Origin: Candidatus Obscuribacterales bacterium
Lineage (GTDB): Bacteria > Cyanobacteriota > Vampirovibrionia > Obscuribacterales > Obscuribacteraceae
Length of the DNA stretch: 36,153 nt
Direction: 5' to 3'
Assembly: GCA_019747875.1 (NCBI GenBank)
Contig: JAIEQI010000097.1
Span: 1-36,153 of the forward strand
The position numbers and the translations under genes are program-made. Positions 1 through 6,919 of the stretch are shown here, one piece after another. The notes under the pieces are model-generated. The model did no database searches and had not been told where the DNA came from. It worked only from the letters and a program-made list of their open reading frames with translations. How positions within the stretch are numbered: position 1 is the stretch's first letter; each line of letters begins with the position of its first letter.

Positions 1-36
1 CTCCATACTAGCTGCAAAAATCTGCACTAGACAAGC

Positions 37-97
37 TGAGATGAGATCGCCAACAGCATCGTCCCGTCCGCCCATAAGGCTAAGCGCGTTGCAGCTA
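37..97. repeat. Dispersed intergenic repeat modules (copy 1)
   Basis: Two blocks here recur in the repeat cluster near 15 kb. The block ATGAGATCGCCAACAGCA (41-58) recurs at 15367-15384. The block from GTCCCGTCCGCCCATAAG through GCGCGTTGCAGCTA (61-97) recurs at 15176-15213 with small changes. The first seven bases of the window (CTCCATA) also match a repeat border at about 15301, so the repeat probably begins before the window. No coding potential is seen. Confidence 0.7.
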
Positions 98-161
98 AGT
101 TGCTAAAGAGAACCAGGCATCTCCATCGCAGATCTTTTTCTTGATCTTGGTATAAAGATAC

Positions 162-392
162 TTATTTGTGATGGGAGACTTTGGTTTTGTTCAACTGGTC
201 GAGGGCATCGGCGCGCAATTCATAGAGCGCCTTGTCGTTGCAGCCAGAACGGATCAAATCATTGATGATGGTAATTGCTTTGCGGCATTCCTCTGCCGAT
301 GCCGACTTTTCGTCAGCTGCATTAACTGGCGCCGCAGCGCATGCAAGTCCGGAAACCATCGTTAGTAATACAATTGCTTTTTTGATATTCAT
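162..392 (-). CDS. Small secreted two-cysteine protein (paralog A)
   Basis: A 76-aa protein with a signal peptide: basic MNIKK, hydrophobic core at about residues 6-20, and a probable AxA-type cleavage near residues 24-26. The mature part is a short helical domain with two cysteines 15 residues apart (EEC...SGC) followed by a conserved DKALYELRADALDQL stretch. The same pattern occurs in the divergent gene at 851-1135, so the two are paralogs. The ATG is preceded by AGGAAAAGGG, a good ribosome binding site. Function is unknown; the fixed cysteine pair suggests a disulfide in an exported helical hairpin. A CIRCE-like inverted repeat lies about 75-100 nt upstream. That it is a real gene rests on the signal peptide, the ribosome binding site and the paralog. 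Confidence 0.75.
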   Translation of the reverse strand: MNIKKAIVLLTMVSGLACAAAPVNAADEKSASAEECRKAITIINDLIRSGCNDKALYELRADALDQLNKTKVSHHK

Positions 393-850
393 GAGAATCG
401 CCCTTTTCCTTTTTTAGCGCTTCATAGGTTCTCCGGACTTTCGCCCCTCTCACCCTCTTCGCGCAATGCACTCGATAATTTCGCGAGTGCTAACCTCAAG
501 CCCAAGAAACAATCAACAGTTTTAATCTAACTGTCAATTTTGAGGAAGTTTTGAAATTTCCCTCGTATAAGGTCTACATTTCAATACGAATAAATAGAAC
601 GGGTTGAATATTAAATCGGCGGCACAGAGTGGCCACCATCCGTTAGAGATCTTATGGGGAAAGCGATTGCTCGTTTCAGACGAATCTCAAAATCGTCCAA
701 GATACTGCTAGCAATCGGATTGCTAAAACTCAAATCGTCGGCAAGGGCAGAGGGTTTTAATCGGGCGCCAGAGAATTGACACAATTGTGACCAATGGCTG
801 CCCCGGGTCCGGTCTAATCTAGGAACGTACGCAGGGCAAGGATTTTGAAC
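393..850. other. Intergenic region between divergent paralogs
   Basis: About 460 nt without a convincing gene, lying between two divergently transcribed genes and so expected to hold both promoters. It contains a CIRCE-like inverted repeat (465-493), a TTGACA hexamer at 776-781 with no well-placed -10, and a perfect 10-bp palindrome CACAATTGTG at 780-789. No tRNA or structured RNA was recognised. Confidence 0.5.
465..493. promoter_or_regulatory. CIRCE-like inverted repeat
   Basis: GCACTC (468-473) and GAGTGC (485-490) form an inverted repeat that extends by one base pair on the inside. The right half reads GAGTGCTAA, identical to the right half of CIRCE, the HrcA operator (TTAGCACTC-N9-GAGTGCTAA). 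The left half matches only in GCACTC, and the spacing between the six-base cores is 11 rather than 9. It could be a degenerate HrcA site or an unrelated hairpin. Confidence 0.3.
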
Positions 851-1135
851 ATGAAAACTATTCAGCTCAATCGCATCGGAGTCATTTTAAGCACAGCCGG
901 CATAATGACGGCACTAATTGGTTCGTCGGTGGATGTCGTATCCGCCCGAACGATGGCTTCAGGCTCGACAAGAGAAGAATGCATTCAGGCATTGCAAGTG
1001 ATAAATTCGATGCAAGCGACCGGCTGCGACGATTCAGCATTAATTGAATTGCGCAAGGACGCCATCCAAGAACTTGAGAAACTAAACTTCAAGTCAGGTC
1101 AGTTGGAAACTTTGAAAATAAAACCAAATAATTAA
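851..1135 (+). CDS. Small secreted two-cysteine protein (paralog B)
   Basis: A 94-aa protein from the ATG at 851; a TTG two codons earlier (845) is possible, but AAGGA at 838-842 is better spaced for 851. The N-terminus has a hydrophobic segment (about residues 10-28) ending before VSARTMA, consistent with a signal peptide. The mature domain has EEC and TGC cysteines 15 residues apart, then DDSALIELRKDAIQEL, matching the divergent gene at 162-392 along about 35 residues. The stop codon shares the TTAA tetranucleotide with the stop of cdaA on the other strand, so the two genes overlap tail to tail by four bases. Function unknown. Confidence 0.75.
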   Translation: MKTIQLNRIGVILSTAGIMTALIGSSVDVVSARTMASGSTREECIQALQVINSMQATGCDDSALIELRKDAIQELEKLNFKSGQLETLKIKPNN

Positions 1136-2157
1136 GCCGGTTCGACAGACTCTTCCTGTTTGTAATCTTCGCGATCGGTCGGATCGTTTTGCGCCGCACT
1201 CTTGTCGCGATGATCACGTGGAAAGTCGGTTGCGCGACGGCGAGGATGTTCTGAAACTGCTTTTTCAACAACAATTGGATTTCTTCGGTTGAACAATTGC
1301 AAGAACGATTGCAGTGGCGTATGCGACTCAACTGCTTTCTGATCCGGCTCCTGGTGATACATGTAATTCAATGCATCGGCAAGCTCATCTGCACTGTTAT
1401 ATCGAACAAGCATCCCTCGATTTGCTGCCGAGATCGCACCGGTTTCCTCCGATGCCACGATGCACAAGCCATCATATCGCTCCGATAGACCGAGAGCAGC
1501 TCTGTGCCTGGTACCATAGCGATTGTTCAACTTGGTACTGTCTGTCATTGGAAGAATCACACCAGCTGCAATAATTTTGTTCTGCCTGATCACGACGGCT
1601 CCATCGTGAAGAGGAGAGGACGTGTGAAAGATGCTGATCAACAAACTCGAACTCACATCGGCATTGATGGTTGTGCCGGGACTGATATAGTCCCTTTCTC
1701 CCTCCGGAGGTTCTACGACAATTAGTGCACCAGTTTTGCTGCGCGACAATTCTCGAACAGCTTGGATGATTTGTGCAATCACTTCCTTCGCTTTCTCGTT
1801 TTGCGTATCTGAAATTGCCAGGTCGACGCGAAAGCGCGTGCGTCCCAGATAGCCGAGTCCGCGTCGCAATTCCGGTTGGAAAACAATGACGACTGCAATC
1901 AAGAGAACAGGGATCATCTCGCGCAAAATTGCAGTTATGATCGTCAGCCCCATGAAATAGCAAACGAGCCAGAAGCTAACAAAAAACATAACGCCTTTCA
2001 CGAGACGCTCTGCTTGTGTCCCGTGGATGCGTCCCCATGTCCAGATGATCGCGTAGAGAATAATTAAAAACTGCAAGACAATCTTCGCCGTCTCCCAGGC
2101 GTTAAATCGATGGTCGAGATCCGCCATCAAATAAATCTGGCGAAAGATGTCTTCCAT
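1132..2157 (-). CDS. cdaA: Diadenylate cyclase CdaA (c-di-AMP synthase)
   Basis: Makes cyclic di-AMP from two ATP. The 341-aa protein has three N-terminal membrane segments (about residues 24-41, 55-78, 80-94) and a DAC (DisA_N) domain at about 110-255. The two hallmark motifs are present: DGA at 185-187 and RHR at 217-219, in RHRAALG. A roughly 75-residue charged, probably disordered tail follows. I chose the start MEDIF because it lies 2 nt after the lysA stop (TAGCAATG) behind GAGG; an upstream in-frame start would overlap lysA by about 100 nt. From established knowledge, the membrane-bound CdaA class controls potassium/osmotic and cell-wall homeostasis, and the lysA-cdaA neighbourhood is also found in cyanobacteria (from memory). 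Transcription and probably translation are coupled to lysA. Confidence 0.95.
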   Translation of the reverse strand: MEDIFRQIYLMADLDHRFNAWETAKIVLQFLIILYAIIWTWGRIHGTQAERLVKGVMFFVSFWLVCYFMGLTIITAILREMIPVLLIAVVIVFQPELRRGLGYLGRTRFRVDLAISDTQNEKAKEVIAQIIQAVRELSRSKTGALIVVEPPEGERDYISPGTTINADVSSSLLISIFHTSSPLHDGAVVIRQNKIIAAGVILPMTDSTKLNNRYGTRHRAALGLSERYDGLCIVASEETGAISAANRGMLVRYNSADELADALNYMYHQEPDQKAVESHTPLQSFLQLFNRRNPIVVEKAVSEHPRRRATDFPRDHRDKSAAQNDPTDREDYKQEESVEPA

Positions 2158-2159
2158 TG

Positions 2160-3506
2160 CTACCTCGCTAAACGCGGCGGAACCCGATCGTTCCTGATTA
2201 TGTCGTCGTTGCTTTCGCGCTCGACGATAATCTCCGCGTTGCCGTCTTTCACCAAAACACATGCGGGGCGAGGACTTCGGTTGTAATTTGACGCCATACT
2301 GAAGTTATAAGCTCCGGTACCAAATATGGCGATCAAATCTCCCGAGTTCGCGTCCAGATATGTCTCTTTTATGATTATATCGCCTGACTCGCAGTACTTG
2401 CCCACAATAGAGCGCGGCTCTTGCGCTGGGGGGGCATCGGCGCGATTTGCAAGGGATGCCGTATATATTGATTGATACGTGATTGGACGGGGATTGTCTG
2501 CCATGCCTCCGTCGACAGCGATAAACCTGGCACCGCCGGGTAATTGTTTGCAATGACCGACGCGATAGAGCGTCAGCCCTGACGGCCCGACGATTGATCG
2601 ACCAGGCTCTACCAGGAGGCGTGGAAGTTTCAATCCGCGGCGCTCAAACGATTCCGTCACCTGTTTTGCAACAGCTTTTGCCCAACTGGAGGCGCTGACT
2701 GGCGAATCACCTTTTGAGTACTTTATTGCAAGACCACCGCCAACATCCAAAGTACTTAGCTCGAAGCCAAGCTCTCTTTTAAGTTGCTCCGTCAGATCAG
2801 CCAGTATCTCAGCATTTTCCAAATATGGTTCAAGACGCTGAGCCTGACTGCCGATATGGGCATGAAGTCCTTCCACAATCAAATGTTCGCAAGTCAGAGC
2901 CTTTTGCACAGCCGATTTGATCTGCTCTAAAGGAATACCAAACTTGCTGTCATGTTGGCCGGTCTTTATATGTTGGTGCGTGTCTGGTTCTACACCTGGT
3001 ATCACTCTAAAAAGGATGCGAGCTTTCCTGTTCAGGCGCGACGCAATTGTTGCCAGTAAATCCAGCTCAGAAAAATTATCGACAACAACATTGACGTCGC
3101 CATATTGGAGACCCGCGGTCAGTTCGGATTCGGATTTGTTGTTGCCATGCATGTAAATGCGATCGGCTGGAAATCCGGCTTGAGCAGCCGTAAAGAGTTC
3201 GCCTTCCGAAACAACATCTAAGCCCAGACCCAGCGATTCGACCAGACGGCACATGGCCAGGCAGAGAAATGCCTTCCCGGCATAGAGCACTTGGGAATTC
3301 GCATAGTTCGAAAGTCCGTCCTTATAGGCAGACACTCCTTCGAGTATGGTCTGCTCATCGATGATCCAGAGTGGCGTTCCAAAACGTTGCGCCAGTTCAT
3401 TAGTGTCGCAGCCGCCCACCCAGAGGTGACCTTGCGAATCAACTTGACATGATATTGGACGAATCTGAGTGTTAGGCGCCGTGGCCGAATCGCTCGAAGC
3501 GGTCAT
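2160..3506 (-). CDS. lysA: Diaminopimelate decarboxylase
   Basis: Last step of lysine synthesis: meso-diaminopimelate to L-lysine plus CO2, PLP-dependent, cytosolic. The 448-aa length is typical. Fold type III (alanine racemase-like) motifs are in order: YAGKAF with the PLP lysine K78, HIGSQ at 217-221, DVGGG near 254-258 binding the phosphate, EPGRSIVG at 300-307, and CESGD at 372-376, which supplies the active-site cysteine and acid from the partner subunit. The start ATG lies 50 nt downstream of the preceding gene and has only a weak AGTGAGA ribosome binding site. The gene is followed 2 nt later by cdaA, linking a peptidoglycan-precursor branch point to c-di-AMP synthesis. The family call is very secure; the regulatory meaning of the linkage is inference. 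Confidence 0.96.
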   Translation of the reverse strand: MTASSDSATAPNTQIRPISCQVDSQGHLWVGGCDTNELAQRFGTPLWIIDEQTILEGVSAYKDGLSNYANSQVLYAGKAFLCLAMCRLVESLGLGLDVVSEGELFTAAQAGFPADRIYMHGNNKSESELTAGLQYGDVNVVVDNFSELDLLATIASRLNRKARILFRVIPGVEPDTHQHIKTGQHDSKFGIPLEQIKSAVQKALTCEHLIVEGLHAHIGSQAQRLEPYLENAEILADLTEQLKRELGFELSTLDVGGGLAIKYSKGDSPVSASSWAKAVAKQVTESFERRGLKLPRLLVEPGRSIVGPSGLTLYRVGHCKQLPGGARFIAVDGGMADNPRPITYQSIYTASLANRADAPPAQEPRSIVGKYCESGDIIIKETYLDANSGDLIAIFGTGAYNFSMASNYNRSPRPACVLVKDGNAEIIVERESNDDIIRNDRVPPRLAR

Positions 3507-3556
3507 TTTCTCACTTGCTTGGCATCAAAGGGATAAACAGCCCTTATTATCCCATG

Positions 3557-4624
3557 TTAGACCCTGGCGACAGCTCTTCCTTTAGCTCCAGCATGATGAT
3601 GCTCGGAAGTCCGTCTAATGCGTGCTTGCGTGCGAACGGCCTGGGCTACTGCTTCTTGCGATGCTGTTCTTCTGCGCTCCGCCGGAGTTTGTGGAGGCTG
3701 AGGCGGAGTCGGTGGCAGCGGAGCTTGTGATGGCTGAACCTGTGGGCGCTGTGGTGCTTGCGGAGCTTGAGGCATTCTCGGCTCCTGAAGCTGCCGAGCC
3801 GCTTGCGGAGAGAAGTCTTGAGTTTGATAGCGCGAAGAAGGCTCCGCCATCGAAGGAGCAGCCCCCATCGGCGCCGGACTAAAGTCAAAGCGAGCCTCTA
3901 GCCCCGTGAGGCTGAACCCGAAATGCTGCGCATCTCTGTATGTAAGAATCGAAGCGTGAACGCGGCAAGGCTGTGATGTCAAAAGCCGCTTAGCTTCCTG
4001 AGGCGTTGCTTTAAGCCAGCCTTCATGTGCGCTATACATGCCAACAACCTTGCCGGCAGCAATGTACACGATACATATGGTCTGGTCGCTTTCATTATTT
4101 ATGAGAACGCAGCCCGGAAGACCACAACGGAGCAAGGAATTGACGGCGTAGTCAAAGGTGTGAGAGTTTTCCTGAGTAAAACTGAGATCCAGTGTTTCGC
4201 CGTAGAACAGTGACGCTGCGGCAAGAACCATTTCCTCAGGCAATTCATAAGCGTCAAGCAAATTACCGGGAGCGGCTAAATCAGCCATCGCGCACTTATG
4301 AGCATCTTGATGCAAATACTGCCCACGCATCCCCTTTTGCCCGTAGATACAGCCGACTACGCGCCCACGGTAAAGCAAAATAGCAGAACGAGAACGCCTG
4401 TTTGGCGATGTAATTTTCAAGCAGCCAGTGCGTTTTGTACCTTCAAGACTGACCAAAAGATGATGGAAGCGAATCGCAAGAGTATCGCGAACCTCGTGCA
4501 TCGCTTTCTCATAGGCATCGGGCATTAATCCAATCGAACGGCGAATGGTTCGAGGCATGGCAATGACATTCTGACCAAGAGCCTTTCTGGTTGCCTGATC
4601 TGCCTTGTTGCGAAATCGGAACAT
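3557..4624 (-). CDS. Uncharacterised protein, duplicated domain and proline-rich tail
   Basis: A 355-aa protein of unrecognised family. It contains two copies of a beta-rich unit, at residues 60-98 and 164-202. Each has the pattern G-C-(L/V)-x-I, a variable stretch, then a strand ending in RGRVVG or AGKVVG and a Y-x(3-4)-G. This is reminiscent of DUF4388/PatA-type N-terminal domains of cyanobacterial and myxobacterial regulators, but I cannot confirm that. Residues 280-315 are rich in Pro and Gln, and the last 40 residues are basic with a His triplet. No signal peptide or membrane segment. The start was placed at MFRFRN because TTTGGAGG lies just upstream; a longer frame would overlap yraN. 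It sits between yraN and lysA on the same strand, possibly in one transcription unit. Confidence 0.8.
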   Translation of the reverse strand: MFRFRNKADQATRKALGQNVIAMPRTIRRSIGLMPDAYEKAMHEVRDTLAIRFHHLLVSLEGTKRTGCLKITSPNRRSRSAILLYRGRVVGCIYGQKGMRGQYLHQDAHKCAMADLAAPGNLLDAYELPEEMVLAAASLFYGETLDLSFTQENSHTFDYAVNSLLRCGLPGCVLINNESDQTICIVYIAAGKVVGMYSAHEGWLKATPQEAKRLLTSQPCRVHASILTYRDAQHFGFSLTGLEARFDFSPAPMGAAPSMAEPSSRYQTQDFSPQAARQLQEPRMPQAPQAPQRPQVQPSQAPLPPTPPQPPQTPAERRRTASQEAVAQAVRTQARIRRTSEHHHAGAKGRAVARV

Positions 4625-4869
4625 TGTGCCTCCAAATGTCCTAGCGGAAACGGGAAGTTGACCGCAGTCGGGTTCCCTAACAGAGAGACTAGCAAAGCCT
4701 CCAGACGCCGTCACTGGTAGAACTACGAAGCCGCCGCCGCTAGCGCGCCGATGCTCAACGCAATCCCCAAGAAGCGCCGAAACGCAGAGCCACAGGGAGT
4801 CTGAAGATCTGTTCATTGTGAACAATCGCGAAGTCGGATGCAAAGAGTGGGCAAGGCTTTGCCGTGTTC

Positions 4870-5322
4870 TCAATAGAACGCGTTTTCGACATGAAAGAGG
4901 CGAGGCTTCGTATTGTCGCAGCCACCAGGTCTTTCGAAGATCGTAATCACAATCACGTCGTAGCGCCATCGCCCAGAACCGAAGTCCTTGGCGGAAAGAT
5001 AAGCGCGAGCAGCTCGCATTATTCGCTGTTGTTTCCTGTATCCGACAGCTTCAAAGCCAAGCTCTGGTATGCCATAAGGTTGCTTATCGATAGTTCGCGT
5101 CTTAACTTCGACGAAAACTATCACCTGATCGGGAGACAGACAAATGATATCTATCTCCCCAGCTCGACCTGCTCGAAAGTTGCGAATTAGAACATGGTAG
5201 CCATGTTGCTCAAGAAAGGACGCCGCCATTTCCTCCCCCTCTGTTGCAATTCGCTTTGCGTTCAATCGGGATCGCAACTTAGTCGGCGCGGGGGCAGGGT
5301 ATAATCTTTGATTCTCAGTCAT
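4870..5322 (-). CDS. yraN: YraN/UPF0102 family nuclease-like protein
   Basis: A 150-aa member of the YraN (UPF0102) family, which has a restriction-endonuclease-like PD-(D/E)XK fold. Key residues: GE with E30 at the start of the helix GEEMAASFL, D58 in GEIDII, and E72-V-K74 in FVEVKTR. The order E...D...ExK is the canonical metal-binding core. Biological role is not firmly established; members have been linked to DNA processing and are often found near ribosome or RNase HII genes. The start at MTENQ was chosen because an unusually strong AGGAGGAGG lies 5 nt upstream; a longer reading would add an implausible hydrophobic leader. Transcribed divergently from serS with about 125 nt between the starts. 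Confidence 0.92.
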   Translation of the reverse strand: MTENQRLYPAPAPTKLRSRLNAKRIATEGEEMAASFLEQHGYHVLIRNFRAGRAGEIDIICLSPDQVIVFVEVKTRTIDKQPYGIPELGFEAVGYRKQQRIMRAARAYLSAKDFGSGRWRYDVIVITIFERPGGCDNTKPRLFHVENAFY

Positions 5323-5447
5323 TCTGTCCTCCTCCTCGAAGAATTCGCTTAACAAGCCGGGGAAGCAGAGGACGAAGATCCCCAAACTCCGAAGCCTTTA
5401 TCATTAAGACGGCAGGCGAGTTGTCAAAGTTCAATGGAAAAACAAAA

Positions 5448-6740
5448 ATGCTCGACATAAAAATCGTTCGTGAACATCAAGAGGACATTCAAAAATCGCT
5501 CGACCGTCGAAATGGACAGTGGTCGATTGAAAAACTCATCGAAGTTGACAAGAAATGCCGCGAAGTTCAAGCAGAGTGGGAGTCACTTAGACGCCGCTCC
5601 AACGAGATTTCAGAGCAATTCAAAACAGGCAAGGTTCCAAAAGAGCAACAAGATCAATTTCGTGCTGAGACAAAAGAACTCAAAAAGAAACTAGAAGAGA
5701 TCGAACCTCAATTCAAAAATCTGGAAGAGGAGCGAAACACGCTTCTGCTGTCAATTCCCAACCCACCAGATCCCTCTGTACCAGATGGTGCAGACGAGAC
5801 TGGCAACAAAGTCGTGAAAGAATGGGGCACCATCCGCGATATCAAGGATCCGAAACATCATTATGAACTGGGAGCAGAACTCGGACTGCTGGATTTCGAG
5901 AGAGGCGTAAAATTAGCCGAATCGCGCTTCACGGTTCTGATGAACATGGGTGCAAAAATCGAAAGAGCATTGATGAACTTCATGCTCGATCTGCACGGTG
6001 CAAAAGGTTATGTTGAAGTATTCCCCCCAATCCTGGTTAATCGTCAGTGCATGATTGGCACAGGGCAATTGCCAAAATTCGAAGGCGACTTTTACAAAGT
6101 CGAGGAAGAAGAACTATATCTGGTACCAACAGCAGAAGTACCAGTTACAAATTTGTACCGCGATGAAGTAGTAGAAGAAGCTAAATTGCCAATCTATCAT
6201 TGCGCATACACTCCGAACTTCCGGCGTGAAGCGGGAGCAGCAGGGAAAGATACACGCGGATATATCAGGCAGCACCAGTTCAACAAAGTCGAATTAGTCA
6301 AATTCAGCTTGCCTGAAAATTCGGAAGAAGAACACGAGAAAATGACTTGCGATGCAGAAGCCATCCTAGAAGCGCTGGAGCTTCCTTACAGACGAGTTCT
6401 CCTTTGCGCTGGCGACATGGGATTTTCGGCTCGCAAATGTTATGACCTTGAAGTATGGTTCCCAGCTCAAGGCAAGTATCGCGAAATCAGTTCATGCAGT
6501 AACTTCGGCGACTTCCAAGCGCGCCGAACGAACTTGCGTTACAGCCCAACAGAAGGTGGCAAACCAAAATTCATGCACACCCTCAACGGCTCCGGTCTGG
6601 CAATCGGTCGAACACTGGCTGCGATTCTCGAAAACTATCAGCAACCTGATGGTTCAGTAAAGATCCCAGACGTGCTGATCTCATATCTCGGCGGTTCCAC
6701 TTTCCTTCGCAAAACCGAACCCGAAAAAGCCAGCGTCTAG
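5448..6740 (+). CDS. serS: Seryl-tRNA synthetase
   Basis: Charges tRNA-Ser (and tRNA-Sec) with serine in the cytosol, an essential class II synthetase. About 430 aa from the ATG at 5448, which gives the conserved MLDIK start; a TTG at 5421 would add nine residues and has a somewhat better ribosome binding site. The first 110 residues form the long antiparallel coiled-coil arm that grips the long variable arm of tRNA-Ser. The catalytic core shows TGQLPKFE, the TAEVPVTN serine-binding stretch, motif 2 FRREAGAAGKDTRGYIRQHQF, the REISSCSNFGDFQARR stretch, and motif 3 GSGLAIGRTLAAILENYQ near the C-terminus. Nothing unusual. Upstream yraN is divergent, so the promoter lies in 5323-5447. Confidence 0.97.
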   Translation: MLDIKIVREHQEDIQKSLDRRNGQWSIEKLIEVDKKCREVQAEWESLRRRSNEISEQFKTGKVPKEQQDQFRAETKELKKKLEEIEPQFKNLEEERNTLLLSIPNPPDPSVPDGADETGNKVVKEWGTIRDIKDPKHHYELGAELGLLDFERGVKLAESRFTVLMNMGAKIERALMNFMLDLHGAKGYVEVFPPILVNRQCMIGTGQLPKFEGDFYKVEEEELYLVPTAEVPVTNLYRDEVVEEAKLPIYHCAYTPNFRREAGAAGKDTRGYIRQHQFNKVELVKFSLPENSEEEHEKMTCDAEAILEALELPYRRVLLCAGDMGFSARKCYDLEVWFPAQGKYREISSCSNFGDFQARRTNLRYSPTEGGKPKFMHTLNGSGLAIGRTLAAILENYQQPDGSVKIPDVLISYLGGSTFLRKTEPEKASV

Positions 6741-6760
6741 TGACTCCCTAAGGGGTCGCG

Positions 6761-6782
6761 GACGTCTCGCCGACGTCTCGCC
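6761..6782. repeat. Two tandem 11-bp direct repeats
   Basis: GACGTCTCGCC occurs twice in direct succession just downstream of serS. It resembles the GGACGTCCCG units found in the repeat cluster near 15.1 kb, so it may be a decayed member of that family. A weak hairpin, GACTCC/GGGGTC (6742-6757), sits immediately before it. Confidence 0.5.
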
Positions 6783-6919
6783 AGCTTTCGTGCCGACACA
6801 ATGACCTGGGAAGATTCCCATCAGAATTAATGCAGCATGGGTGTTCTACCATAGCGGCTAGCCCCTGCAGTCTCGATACTTACTAGCAGGGAAAAGGCGC
6901 TGAAAAACCTGTTAGGGAT

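Noticed and set aside
1472..1963. 163-residue open frame on the minus strand inside cdaA
   Set aside because: It is another frame of the cdaA sequence, with Cys/His/Ser-rich, incoherent composition and no ribosome binding site.
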